From Megascapheus bottae (Eukaryota; Chordata; Mammalia; Rodentia; Geomyidae): 64,000 bases of DNA. How positions within the stretch are numbered: position 1 is the first letter of the stretch; each line of letters begins with the position of its first letter. A program made the translations under genes and the position numbers. This document shows positions 20,891 through 32,046 of this stretch, piece after piece. The stretch is taken from the NCBI GenBank assembly GCA_024803745.1, contig JANJXV010000030.1, positions 134,001 through 198,000 on the forward strand, written 5' to 3'. The notes under the pieces were generated by a model. That model was not told where the DNA came from and did not search any database. It saw only the letters and a list, made by a program, of their open reading frames with translations.

Positions 20891-21995
20891 AATGTGTTCA
20901 GAAATTTTGTAGGTCACCAAATCATTCAGACATCTCCTAAACACAAGCAGTTTTAAAAAGGAAAAATAATATTCTTTTTTGTTGTTGTTCATTTCAGTCC
21001 AACATATATTGGGGGCATCCTTACGGTCAATAATCATCTACTACTTTTTACTTAAAAACAAAAAAATCTTTTTATGGCAAGCAACTTGTTTTTAACTAAG
21101 AACTCAAAATCAAATTTAAAAGAGACCTTCATGTAGTATATATTTTCATTATCACTGGATTCTTAGTTTAAAATTGATGGAAAAGCCTAAAACTATCTCA
21201 CTGGCCTACAATTTGTCCCAAAACTTAGGAACATGGCTACAACCACATTGGTTCCTTGAATAAGGAAAGTGGTGTTAGTAAAACCAAATTGTTACAACTT
21301 TAAATTTTCCGTAGTATAACCTTTAAAAAAGAAAAAAGAAAAGTTGTAGAGTGTGAGGGCTGATAGGAAAAGTTAGTAACAACTTGTTTGTATTGATTTA
21401 TTCATTGTTCATGTACACCAAAATTCTTTTAAAATTGCGTTCATTTGTCCTCAATTTAATTAAAACCGAGGAAAAATTAGCCAGTGTTGCCTTCTCCATG
21501 TGCCTCCATCTGGAGTTTCCAGTGGTGAGCATATTAACTGAAGTCTGTTTTCTACACCAGAAAAGGCCTGGCTGCTCCATGTGCAGATTTCAGAATCCTT
21601 GCTGCCACCAGCATGGCCACACCTCCCCACGCATGATTCTGAGACTGTGTGGTGCAACTTGGAATTGAGTTGAATGGGAAGAACAGACTTATGAGTCCTG
21701 GCTTTACATAAATAATTCTCACAATCCTACACCATCCCACCCATTCACAGGAACTCTGGGACCTGCAGTAATTAAAGATGATTAACACTAAGATTCACCA
21801 GAATCATTAACAAGGACAACATACAGAATTTCCTCTTATTAAATATACATTTCAGTGATTAGAAAGCTTTCCACATAAAAGAGACTATACAAAACTATGC
21901 AAATACCTTTTAAAGTTTTTTTTTAAAAAACATGATTCTTCAAAATGCATTTTCAAAGCTTAATATATTACAAGACAACACTATGTGACGATTTT
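20891..21995. other. AT-rich sequence, possibly the distal CCSAP 3' UTR
   Basis: No repeat recognised. On the minus strand AATAAA at 21397-21402 could end CCSAP transcripts. Confidence 0.3.
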
Positions 21996-22189
21996 TTTTT
22001 TTTTTTTGCCAGTCCTGGGCTTGAGCTCAGGGCCTGAGCACTGTCCTCAGACTTTCTCAAGGCTAGAGCTCTACCACTTGAGCCTCAGCACCACTTCTGG
22101 CCTTTTTTATATGTGGTACCGAGGAATTGAACCCGGGTCTTCATGCATGCCAGGCAAGCACTCTACCACTAGGCCAAACTCCCGGCCCC
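21996..22189 (-). mobile_element. IDL-Geo SINE, full dimer
   Basis: Flanked by TATGTGACGATTTT and TATATGACGATTTT (one mismatch in 14), so the insertion is fairly young. Confidence 0.85.
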
Positions 22190-22203
22190 TATATGACGAT
22201 TTT

Positions 22204-22575
22204 ATATGGAATGAAATCAGTTTGTATTCTAAAAAGTGAACACTGACCTCCAAGACACAGAATAAAAATATCCAGGGAATGTTTAGCCTGGTGTCCAACA
22301 CCAGATTCTCACCCAGCATCTTCAAGTGCAAAGCTGGCACAGATGAAGGGTGGCTCTCTACATGAGAAACCATGGGACACTCATCCTTCTACAAGATCCC
22401 TCTCTGCAGCATAGAGAAGACCAGCGGATTGAGGGAAGCCTGTTTTCCTTCAGATCATTTTTTTCTACCCTAAAGGCAAATGCCCTGAAGAATAAGCCAC
22501 TGTTTAAGTACATCTGTCCCACCTGCCAGCCAGGAATCAAATGGTAAAGTAGACAGCCCAACAAACATCCACCAT
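22204..22575 (-). other. Candidate CCSAP 3' UTR sequence, unrecognised
   Basis: No repeat or gene feature identified. Confidence 0.35.
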
Positions 22576-22784
22576 TGGGGTGGGGAGCAGAGCATAGTGG
22601 TAGAGTGCTCATGTAGCATGCACAAAGGGTTTGATTCCTCGGTACCACATACTCAGAAAAAGCCAGAAGTGGTGCTGTGCCTCATGTAGCAGAGCGCTAG
22701 CCTTGAGCAAAGTGTCCAAGGACAGTGCTCAGGCCCTGAGTTCAAGCCCCAGGACTGCAAAAAAAAAAAAATATATATATATAT
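22576..22784 (+). mobile_element. IDL-Geo SINE, dimer with A/AT tail
   Basis: A box CATAGTGGTAGAGTG, B box GTTTGATTCC, complete Geo half, tail of As then (AT)8. Confidence 0.8.
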
Positions 22785-23698
22785 CCATATCTATCATCAT
22801 CGAGACTGCAATATGCTCTCTGTAGAGAAAACAGAGGTGGCCATGCCTGGCCCTCATGGCTTCATTAAATGTAAATTCCGACTATACATTCTAAATGCCA
22901 TTGCCAGTTACTGAAGAAGAGGCAGGTGTCCACAGGGAGTGCGTGGCTAGCCAAACGCCAGACTAACAATAGCTGACTGTACCTCGTGTGTTCTAAAAAC
23001 AAACCTTGCAAATTAAAGTTAAAACTCTGACTCAAATCTCATCACTGTTCTAACCCTCTGTATTTACTTAACTCACCAGGATGTATTTAAACTATTAAAC
23101 TACTACATAAATGCCTAGATGATCATTGAAAGAGAAAGTAACCCTCACCCTGCCCAAATAGTACAATCTACACAGAAAGTGATGCAATCTGAAAAATAAA
23201 TACGTTGCTTAATTTTTCAGTAACTACCAAAGTTTTAGTCTCCTTACAAATGGAATAAATTATAGTAATGAAAATCATTTTTCATTTGATACTTCTATGC
23301 AAAGAAAACTATACATAGTTTAAAAAGAAAAAATAGAGCACTGTGCTGCAGGACGAAACAACCCCACAAGCAACGGAATGCAGCGCTGCTCAGAACCAAA
23401 AGCACTGGGCTCTGCTACACGAAAGGAGATGTCTGTTAGGAAGCATCTGCAGCCATTTAAAGGCATTTGGTGTATCTTAAAAGATAAAGATGCTTTAAAA
23501 TTCCTTCAAGAATATCAGAGATTCAGAGACTTGTCTTTGTAAGTAACCAAATGTCTATGGCTTTGACTCTCTCCCTACTACTGAGGTAGGCAACCAATAT
23601 TCACCAAAATAAATTTCCCTAAGAAAAGCCTGGCATATTCAGCATGTTTCTTCAAACAACTGGTTTCATTTTTCTCTTCTTTTGTGAACAAGCTGGTC
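22785..23698 (-). other. CCSAP: CCSAP proximal 3' UTR
   Basis: Immediately downstream of the CCSAP stop, without repeats. Assignment as UTR is by position. Confidence 0.5.
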
Positions 23699-23872
23699 CT
23701 AGGCCCTTGCTGAGTAACAACGCATGTACTCTGTCATCCATGGGTTCTCAGCAGAGACCTTCACCTTCCTACTCTTGTCCACATCCACAGAGTGAGCGCG
23801 CTGTCTTTGAGCAGCCAGTTTCCTTTTCTCCATCTGTCTTCTGTTCTTGGCTCTTAACGCTGATTCATGAAT
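23699..23872 (-). CDS. CCSAP: CCSAP exon 3 and stop
   Basis: The exon follows CTTCCTTTAG and starts with an Ile-His-Glu-Ser codon run. It contains a basic helix and ends with YMRCYSA-type residues before TAG at 23699-23701. Confidence 0.93.
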   Translation of the reverse strand: MHESALRAKNRRQMEKRKLAAQRQRAHSVDVDKSRKVKVSAENPWMTEYMRCYSARA

Positions 23873-26800
23873 CTAAAGGAAGTTTGAAAATCAAGTTGAA
23901 GAGCTTAAGTATTTTTATACTAGTTCAAGACCACCTGCAATAAAGCTAGCCACCTATCTCCAAGCACCTGCGACAGACCAGAGACCTACTTCTCGGTCTA
24001 CATTCTGTATAAAGTGTCCCATAGGGGGTGGGGGCCCCACACTTTACGCTACAGATCACCTATTACTAATTTATACTGGCAAAACTGAGCAGCATAAAAT
24101 TAAATTTTAGATAGAAATGCATGCAACTAATTTGCATCGAGCTGGCTGTAGAAAACTTTCAGTGTTCCACATTGCAAATAGACAAACATAAAACAGTACA
24201 CTAAGCATTGTCCAGAGGGTTTACTGTCCTTTATCCTTTGATAGGATAAATCTTTTTATGCCAATCCTGGTGACTTGTCAGGGTCCTTTGTTAACCACAG
24301 CTTCTCAATTTTCACTCCAAATAACACCATCTGCTGGGCTCAGAATCTGCTCAGGGAAATTTTTGGTTTTGTTTTTGCTCAGTGGGTTTCTTTGTGTAAT
24401 ATTTAATGGGAATTCACAGTGCACCCTGTCTCTCTCTGCTTCCTGCGCATGCCTGGTTGGGCCACAGTCGTGGCATGAATGCTAACACATATAATAACTG
24501 CTTCGTGGTCTCACACACCAAATCTAAACTATCTCAGGCCTCCACAAAGCAAAACACTAGCGCTGTCTCAGAGGACTGAAGCTCCTGGAAGCAAAATGCC
24601 TCTGTTGTGGACAAAAAGGGAAACAGCCAAATTTTTATCAGAAAGGCAGAAAGACGTTTCTGATAGGTATCGGGCACCCGGAATCACACAGACACGTCAA
24701 CAACACAAGCGTCAAGGACACTGGGTTACAAAGTGAAGGAGACCTGAGATGTCTCCAGAGACCAGGAGCCACAGCCAGCTGTGCACCCTGGCGCCTGTGC
24801 CCCAGAGACCTGATAACCATAGCAGGACCACCTCCTTCTCTGGCTCATCTCTGAATACCAGCCAACTACCAGCCTTGGCCCTTGCTCAAGGTGACTGTGA
24901 CTAAGGAATCTCCTAATGAGATTCTAAGTGTGAGTCCTAGTGTGAGTTTCTCTGGCCCCGGGCCACCTCAACCTCAGGGCCCACAGCCCACAACCCCACT
25001 CCATCCCAGCCCCTCCCCTCTCCCTCACCCATGGCCCCAAACCCACCCCTCCCAGATAACCAAGTCTCTGGCACCCCAGGACTACAGAGGCAATGCCAGC
25101 AGGAGCCATGACAGTGACAACCCATTCTGACTCCTCACTTCCAAGGGAGACGCACCTCATTCACAGAGGCAGACGCACAGACATTGTGGGTCTTCTTATT
25201 CCCTGTATCCATCTGTTTCTCTCCCCAGCCATAAAGAGCAAATGGGTGCTTGTTATCCTTTATTTGACTTGAAGACCTCTGGGGACTTCTGACTGGTTTC
25301 TTATTCTCTAGAGCAAACAAGGTGCTTGGCTGCTGCCCAGCTTTGACACTGGTGGGTGTCTTGTCACATGTGTCTTTTGTTCTGGGTTCTGGTTTTTCTT
25401 CTCCATCTTTCACTGGCAATGCTTTAAAAAAAAAAAAAAAGGATAAAACAAGATAAAAATATTTTAAAATTGGGTTTCAATATAACTATTTGGGCTTAAA
25501 AAATGATGCTTCATCAGGTCAGCAACATTTTTATCTATAGCTCATCTTACTTGAAGCAGACATAAAGAAATCTATTTGTATCCCTTTTAAATCACTTGCC
25601 CTACTTTATTTATTTATTTTTTTGCCGGGCTTGGGCTTGGGCTCAGGGCCTGAGCACTGTCCTTGGACTCAACTCCAGCTTTTTTCTATGTAGGTGGTAC
25701 CGAGGAATAGAACCCGGGTATTCATGCATGCTAGGCAAGCACTCTACCACTAGGCCAAACTCCCGGCCCCTCACTTGCCCTACTTTAAAGTCAACAAGAC
25801 GTCAACTAAGCCTAGCCAATTCCAATTCCTCTCACACTCATCAATATGACCCTGCAAAGCCCCACAGCCTTGAGCATTCCCTACACTGCTTCTAGCTGTC
25901 ACCAGCCTAGTCTGCAAGGCAGACTTGAGCTTGTCCATAGGAGACAGCTGCTGCTGTTAGTTTATAGAATTCAAGGTGGTGGACAGTCCATGATTCTGGG
26001 AATCCTGTTCTGCTCTGCTAAGAGCCAGTAGCCATTTGGATCTAAAACCCTGTCACGGTGAGGAGCTGTCTCCGTGGCTTCTCTCTACCAGGTGCAGGCT
26101 CTGCACCTCTAAAGTGAAAAGCAAGAAAGATGCCAAGACACAGTGGCCTGGTCTTACCAGTCTACACAGCCTAAACTCTGTCTGCCAAGCTGGGTGAGTG
26201 CCCAGCCTAGGATAGACATCAGGAATAAGGGACACCCTCCAAAGCTTCCCACAGCTCTTTGGGGATTCTTCCTATCCACCACTTGTTATTAACACTAGCT
26301 ATTAAAACACTGTGTTTAAGGGGTGGGGACCGGGGGGAGGGAAATGGGGACCAAGACATGAGAAAGGGTATCAATGTATGTGAATGAATGCACCTTCTAT
26401 CTGGCAAATATAATGTAACCCTTCTATTAATTACAATAAAAAATATATGGGAAAAAACACTGTGTTTATAAAACACGACATTTGTAATAACCCATGTGCA
26501 AGTCTGCCTAGACTCACACTGGAGAGGGTTCCATCTGAGTCTGCCCTTGCCCTGTGTATAGTGGCACCGGGGAAGCTCGGATTCTGTGGTAGCTGGAGGA
26601 AGATGGCACTGAGGGCTTCTTGAACATAGATCGTGAGAAGATCCGCTGACATGGTATGGCCACCAGGGAGCTGGGAGGACCCGAGGCTTCCATGGGGAGT
26701 GGCTGGCCCTGCCCACCCACATGGACAGAAGATGCCTTGATGGTGAAGATGCACCAGGCAGAGCAGACCTACAGAGCAGACCCTGCTGGACATGACCGAC

Positions 26801-29627
26801 ATGCAGCTCGGGAGAGATGATGCTGGAGGTGAGAGTTGCCAGTGCAGTTGGGTGCACAGACTCCTAGCACGGATAGGGTTCCCCAGAAGAAATGTGGAAC
26901 AGGAAGCAAGAAGAGCACACGCAGACAGTGAGACATCTCACGCGTACCTGAGATCTAAAATGGTTGGTCTCATAGACATTAGCAGTGGAAAGAGGTTCAC
27001 AGAGACTTGGACAGTAATAGGGAGGGAGTCATAGGAAAAAGTGGGCTAGTGGCTACTAAGTTACAAATAGAATAGGAAGTTCTGGTGTGCCACTGGACAG
27101 TGGGGATAAAATAATATACTACATACTTCAAAAGTTACAAGGATTGTAAATGGATTCACCATGAAGAAATGATTTTTTAATTGTATGATTTTTTTAAAAT
27201 TGTAATTGTACTTTTAATTGTCAGGGTAACATATAGAGGGGTTAGTTATAATCGTCAGGTACTGGGTACCTTACTTTTTGAACATTGATAGCCCTTCTCA
27301 TAGTTTTCTCTCACTTTCCCTCCCCCCACACCCAGAAATGATGTTTAAGGAGACAGAGATACCGTCTCTGATTCAAACATTCTACAATTCTACAATTCAT
27401 TCTACAATGAAGACACCCAGATACAGTGTTGATACATGGCATTCCACATACAGATGGTTGGGTGGTCCTTCTGTTTTGTGCCAGTACTGGAGCCTCCAGG
27501 TCTCACCTGGCTTTTCTCCTCAAGGATGGTCCTCTACCATCTGACCAGATGTCCGCCTCTGCTTCCTTCTGATTGCAGAGGGTTCCCTAGATCTGTCTGC
27601 GAGGCTGGCTTTGAACCTCCGTCCTCAGATCTCAGCCTCCTCAGTGGCTAGGAATACTAGTGCGTGCCACCAGTACCCAATGCAACTTTTGTTTTTATGT
27701 GTAAGTATTAATTAAAACTTATAAAAGAGCCAGGCAAGGTGGCTCAGGCCTGTCGTCCCAGCTACTCAGGAGGCTGAGCTCTGAGGACTGCACTTCAAAG
27801 CCAGCCTGGGGACTCCTGTCTGCAGCGAATGGCGCGATGGCTCAGGGGTGGGGGCAGCCTGGAGCTGAAGAGCTCAGGGCAGCGCCAGGACCCACACAGA
27901 CAAAAAAGGGGTCTCCTGAACCCAGAAGTCCCAGGCCAGGGGGGAAGAGATGGAAGGGGCGGTGGAGGGGGAGGAGTGAGGGGGGAGCAGGGGAGGGGGA
28001 GCAGGGGAGGAGGGAGGAGGGGGGAGGGAGCAAGGGAGGGGAGGGGAGCGAAGAGGCGGGGAGGGGAGAAACCCCAGAGAACCCCCAGAGAAAGCCCAGA
28101 GAACCCGGAGAGAACCCCCAGAGAATGCCCAGAGAACCCCCCAGAGAACCGAGAACTCCAGAGAACCCCGAGAGAACCCCAGAGAACCCCTGACAACCCC
28201 AGAGAACCCCGAAAGAACCCCAGAGAACCCCGAAGAGCCCCAGAGAACCCCCGACAACCCCAGAGAACCCCGAGAGAACCCCAGAGAACCCCCAAGAACC
28301 TCCAGAGAACCCCGAAGAGCCCCAGAGAACCCCAGAGAACCCCAGAGAACCCCGAGAACCCCAGAGAACCCCCAGAACCCCAGAGAACCCCGAGAGAACC
28401 CCAGAGAACCCCCAGAGAACACCAAAGAGCCCCAGAACCCCAGAGAACCCCGAGAGAACCCCAGGGAACCCCCGAGAACCCCAGAGAACCCCGAAGAACC
28501 CCAGAGAACCCCAAAGAGCTCCAGAGAACCCCCGACAACCCCAGAGAACCCCGAGAGAACCCCAGAAAACCCCCGAGAATCCCGAAGAGCCCCAGAGAAC
28601 CCACAGAGAACCCCAAAGAGCCCCAGAGAACCTCGAGAGAACTCCAGAGAACCCCAGAGAACCCCCGAGAATCCCGAAGAGCCCCAGAGAACCCCAGAGA
28701 ACTCCCGAGAACCCACAGAGAACCCCAAAGAGCCCCAGAGAACCCCAGAGAACCCACAGAGAACCCCAAAGAGCCCCAGAGAACCCCGAGAGAACTCCAG
28801 AGAACCCCAGAGAACCCCCGAGCGAGCCCCCGCGCCCCGGATCCCCGCGCCCCGGATCCCCGCGCCCCGGACCCCCGCGCCCCGGAACCCCGCGCCCCGG
28901 ATCCTCGCGCCCCGGACCCCCGCGCCCCGGAGCCCCGCGCCCCGGAACCCCGCGCCCCGGATCCCCGCGCCCCGGAGCCCCGCGCCCCGGAACCCCGCGC
29001 CCCGGATCCTCGCGCCCCGGACCCCCGCGCCCCGGAGCCCCGCGCCCCGGAACCCCGCCCCCCCAGCGCCCCGGACCCCCGCGCCCCGGATCCCCGCGCC
29101 CCGGACCCCCGCTCCCCGGATCCCCGCGCCCCGGATCCTCGCGCCCCGGAACCCCGCGCCCCCAGCGCCCCGGATCCCCGCGCCCCGGATCCCCGCGCCC
29201 CCCGCAGCCCACGCGCGGACCCCGCCAGCGGCCCGCGCCGTCCCCCTCCCCGCAGCCCAGCCACACCTGACAGCGCCGCGTCCGGCTGGTCCGCGTCTTC
29301 GGGGTCCCCGGCCTCCGCGTCCGGCCGCTCCGGCTCCGCCCGCGCCGAGGGCGGCCGGGGCTCGGGGGACGCGGCCCGGGGCGCGGGGCTGGGCGCGGCG
29401 GGGCTGGACGCGGCGGGGCTGGGCGCGGCGGGGCTGGGCGCGGCCGAGCCGTCCGAGGCGCCGTCCGGGCCCCAGGCGTCCCAGAGCCAGGGCGCGTGCG
29501 CCTGCTCCAGCAGCCGGCGGCCCAGGCGGTAGCGCCGCAGCTCGCGGTAGCAGGCCGCGAACTCGTCCCAGCGCGGCTCCCGGTAGCGCTTCATGTACTC
29601 GCTCTTCACGCCGCTGCCCGGGGACAT
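23699..29627 (-). CDS. CCSAP: CCSAP, centriole, cilia and spindle-associated protein (all three coding exons)
   Basis: CCSAP binds microtubules at centrioles, cilia and the mitotic spindle. Three minus-strand exons (29267-29627, 25156-25421, 23699-23872) join in frame to 266 codons plus stop, close to the roughly 270 residues of the human protein. Exon 1 has the conserved start MSPGSGVKSEYMKRYREPRW and the RLLEQAHAPWLWD segment, followed by a lineage-variable Ala/Pro/Ser-rich stretch. Exon 2 carries the conserved KENKHPFALYGWGE-type block; exon 3 has the basic KNRR...KRK helix and the conserved end NPWMTEYMRCYSA. The ATG at 29625-29627 is chosen because it begins the conserved start; an in-frame ATG 48 bases upstream adds an unconserved leader. 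Intron 1 is filled near its donor by two minisatellites. The gene converges with RAB4A. A long 3' UTR is likely; an AATAAA in sense at 21397-21402 is one possible end. Confidence 0.94.
23873..25155 (-). other. CCSAP intron 2, no repeats recognised
   Basis: Bounded by the exon 2 donor GTGCGT and the exon 3 acceptor CTTTAG. Nothing else identified. Confidence 0.55.
25156..25421 (-). CDS. CCSAP: CCSAP exon 2
   Basis: On the minus strand the acceptor is a poly-T tract followed by AAAG, then CATTGCCAGTG, which continues the frame as Ala-Leu-Pro-Val-Lys-Asp. The exon encodes the conserved NKHPFALYGWGEKQ block and ends GAATGAG|GTGCGT. Confidence 0.94.
25609..25770 (-). mobile_element. IDL-Geo SINE with an internal deletion
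   Basis: Flanked by a perfect 17-bp duplication, TCACTTGCCCTACTTTA (25592-25608 and 25771-25787). About 40 bases in the middle of the Geo half are missing. Confidence 0.85.
25788..26317. other. CCSAP intron 1, nothing recognised
   Basis: Unique-looking sequence. Confidence 0.45.
26318..26455 (+). repeat. A-tailed L1-end-like repeat, copy 2
   Basis: GGGGACCAAGACATGAGAAA, AATGCACCTTCTATCTGG, ATAATGTAACCCTTCTATTA and an A-rich end; the uninterrupted partner of 12916-13288. Confidence 0.55.
26925..27180 (+). mobile_element. LINE-1 3'-UTR fragment, old
   Basis: Pattern of L1M-type 3' ends: AAAATGGTTGGTCTCATAGA, AAGTTCTGGTGTGCCACTG, ATAATATACTACATACTTCA, CCATGAAGAAATGATT. Confidence 0.5.
27181..27477. 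other. CCSAP intron 1; reverse L1-end-like trace
   Basis: Bases about 27200-27250 (TTTTAATTGTCAGGGTAACA, ATAGAGGGGTTAG) resemble the reverse of the L1-end-like repeat; the remainder is unrecognised. Confidence 0.35.
27478..27680 (-). mobile_element. Old B1-like/Geo composite SINE
   Basis: Decayed right half, then GGCTGGCTTTGAACCTCCGT and CAGTGGCTAGGAATACTAG. Confidence 0.55.
27727..27909 (+). mobile_element. B1-like/Geo composite SINE
   Basis: GGTGGCTCAGGCCTGTCGTC, CCCAGCTACTCAGGAGGC, GATGGCTCAGGGGTGGGGG; tail short. Confidence 0.65.
27940..28070. repeat. (GGGGA)n-type purine-rich tract
   Basis: Nearly all purine on the plus strand (GGAGGGGGAGGAG and GGGGAGGGGGAGCAG units), leading into the minisatellite. 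Confidence 0.75.
28071..28828. repeat. CCSAP intron 1 minisatellite A, units of 9-12 bp
   Basis: Units of CCCCAGAGAA and CCCCGAGAGAA types over about 760 bases, with CCCCGAAGAGC and CCCCCGACAA variants. Almost no T on the plus strand; on the CCSAP sense strand it is a series of GGGG runs separated by TTCTCT or TTCTCG. Confidence 0.93.
28829..29216. repeat. CCSAP intron 1 minisatellite B, 15-bp unit
   Basis: About 25 copies of CCCCGCGCCCCGGAT, with GGAC, GGAA and GGAG variants. It ends about 50 bases from the exon 1 donor. GGGGC-rich on the CCSAP sense strand, and rich in CpG. Confidence 0.93.
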
Positions 29628-30500
29628 GGCGGCGCCGAGCCGGCCCGCACCGCCGCCCGCGGGGCCACACGACACAGAGGCCGCCCGCCGCGCCGTTCAA
29701 ACCCGGAGCCCCGCCCGCCCGGCCGGCCGGGGTGGGCGGGGGCGGCGGGGGCGGCGGGCGGAGCCGGGGTGACGGGGGGGGGAGGGGGGGCCGGCGGGCG
29801 GAGCCGGGGTGACGGGGGGGGGGGAGGGGGGGCCGGCGGGCGGAGCCGGGGTAACGGGGCGGAACCGAGGCGGCGGGCGGAGCCGGGACGGCGGGGTGGA
29901 GCCGGGGCGGCGGGGCGGAGCCGGGGCGGCGGGGCGGAGCCGGGGCGACGCGGCTGCCGGAAGCGCGTCCGCAGCCCGGGGCGGCGCAGGGAGGGACGAC
30001 GCGGCCGGGAGTCGGGCCCCGGCCTTCCGAGGCGGAGCCCGGGCCGAGCGCCGCCGCCGCCAGTTCCAGCGCAGTCTCCCCCGCGGGGCCCCGCGCGGCC
30101 GCGGCGGCGAAGGCGCCCAGCCCCGGGCTCCGCCTCCCCGCGCCCGCCCGGCCGCCCGGCCCGCGCCCCGAGCGCCGCCCGCGTGCGTCTCCGCGGGGAT
30201 CCCGGCCCGGCCCGGCCCCCAGCCCGGCGGCGCAGCACCCGGCGTCGGCGAGCACACAGACGCCCGCGGGCATTGCGCGGAAAGGGACTTGAAGTGCGCA
30301 GCTGGAGCCCCGAGGGCCCGGCTCGCGCCCACGGCAGAGGCGACGTCCCCGGGGCCTGGCAGCTCGGCGGGGGCCTCGCCTGGGAGGGAAGGTGAGGGGC
30401 TCTGCTCCCCGGGGTCCTGCCCGAGGCGCTGCCGTGCTCCCTCCCCCGCCGCCCCGGCTCCCGGCCGCCCCACCTTCCCTCCGCCCCCTCCCTCAACCCC
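29217..30500. promoter_or_regulatory. CCSAP CpG-island promoter region
   Basis: This stretch is very rich in G, C and CpG and spans CCSAP exon 1 and about 900 bases upstream. It has no TATA box near the inferred start, typical of a broad housekeeping promoter. Bases about 29740-29950 are an imperfect tandem array of a GCCGGCGGGCGGAGCCGGGG-type unit with runs of up to nine Gs. Confidence 0.75.
29267..29627 (-). CDS. CCSAP: CCSAP exon 1 (coding part)
   Basis: The exon lies in a CpG island and ends CTGTCAG|GTGTGG. Within it, bases near 29388-29450 form an imperfect 15-bp tandem repeat (GGGGCTGGGCGCGGC on the plus strand) that encodes a repeated Ala-Pro-Ser-Pro run. Exon 2 starts CA, restoring the Ala codon. 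Confidence 0.93.
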
Positions 30501-31744
30501 CTGCTTCCCCCTCCCTCCTTCCTAGGCTTCTTGGCAGGGTGCCCCCGCCTCCCCCGAAACGGTCCCCCTTCCCCGAAGCTCCCACCCTCGGAACTACCTA
30601 GCAAGCAAAGTGCTAGACGACGAGCGTCACCTGGAGAAGAGCGCGACTGCCGCGGCGGTTTCTCTGCGTCCCCCTTTCTGAGGGCCCGGCGGGTCCGCGT
30701 GCACGGACGCGATCCGCATTCGGCCTGCCGAGCTCCACTGCAGCTCCAACCGCAGCTACTCCCCAGAGGATGACGCCCCAGCTCCACGGGGAGCGAGAAG
30801 GCCGTTTCCGTGGAGGATTTCCTGATCCATGATAGACAGGGCTTCCCTCCTCTGGGCCAGTCACTGGACGGCCACAGGCTGCAGCACTGCCTGGCCCCGC
30901 ACAGACTTCTTCTGTGGAGCCGAGCTTGGCTCCTGCCAAGCTCTCCAAGAAACGGTCAAGCAAGTACTTGCCACAGAGCTGAGAAAGTACGATGCGTTGT
31001 CCCAGGGTTTGCCCACGGCCGCCTCAGCCTCTCCAGAATTAATGTAAAAGGTAATCATGGTAAAGTCAGCAGGAGTATGTAATGTAAAGCTGGACAGACC
31101 TCTTGTATATACTGAAGATCTATTAAATCTATCAAGACATATTAAATATCTTCATTGGAAATCAGTAAGTATACTTAAGTCTTTCTTGGATTGAGGGGTA
31201 TATCTAAACTACAAGAAATTGGGGAAAATAACAATAAATGGACTATATGTTTCTATTCTTTATACATCTGCTATGATTTCAAATATGCGAATGAAAGCAA
31301 AGAAGCAGGAAAGGACTTGCTGTGTGAACAGTCACTCTACCTGTGTGGCTGCCAGCCAGAACCATGGCATGCTTTGTGTAGGACAGGTGGCAGCATCAGA
31401 GGCCCCACGGTCTATGGCTTTGGCATGACTCCATTCCAGTAGGGTTTAAATCTACTGCATACCTCACCTTGCTGAGGGGAAGCAGGATAAAGGACCCAGC
31501 TGCCCAACAAGCATGAGGCCCTGATACAAATCCCAGTACCATAAAATAAAAGGTTCTGTGGGAGGAACCCCTGCCAGGAGCTGCCCACATACTTCCCATA
31601 CACCTCCTGTCACACTATGTGTAGTTCTTCCCATGTGCTGGTCCCTCAACTACGAGTTACACGCACAATTGACTTGTGCTCACCCAGATACATGAAGAGT
31701 CTCAGCAAAAACTGGACCTGCATTAATTGAGATAAGTGTTTGCC
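30501..31744. other. Sequence upstream of CCSAP; possible divergent transcript
   Basis: GC-rich at the left, falling off to AT-rich at about 31 kb. Bases 30829-31047 form an open frame on the plus strand that I do not recognise. A SINE end (CCAACAAGCATGAGGCCCTG) lies near 31503-31550. Confidence 0.3.
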
Positions 31745-31850
31745 AAGCTGGGCACTGGTGGCTCACACCTATAATCCTAGCTACTTAGGAGCCTGAGATC
31801 TGAGGATCAGCGTTCACAGCCAGCCTCTGCAGGGAAGTACTTGAGATTCC
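31745..31850 (+). mobile_element. B1-like/Geo SINE, left part of a split copy
   Basis: GGCTCACACCTATAATCCTA to CTTGAGATTCC; continues at about 32047 after an inserted SINE. Confidence 0.7.
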
Positions 31851-32046
31851 TTTTATTTTTTTTTCCAAGTCCTGGGGCTTGAACTCAGTGGCTGGGCACT
31901 GTCCCTGAGCTTCTTTTGCTGAAGGCTAGCATGCTACCATTTGAGCCATGGTACCACTTCTTCTGTTTTTTTCTGTTTATGTGGTACCGAGGAATGGAAC
32001 CCAGGGCTACAATCATGCTGTGCAAGCACTCTACCACTAAGCCATT
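31851..32046 (-). mobile_element. IDL-Geo SINE, dimer, nested in a B1-like/Geo SINE
   Basis: GAACTCAGTGGCTGGGCACT to CACTCTACCACTAAGCCATT; it splits the surrounding plus-strand element. Confidence 0.75.

Noticed and set aside
29628..29675. Upstream in-frame ATG of CCSAP at 29673-29675
   Set aside because: The added 16 residues do not resemble the conserved N terminus; the downstream ATG begins it exactly.
27795..30273. Very long open frames (up to 799 codons) on both strands around CCSAP exon 1
   Set aside because: They run through minisatellites without stop codons and give low-complexity translations. Only 29267-29627 on the minus strand matches a known protein.
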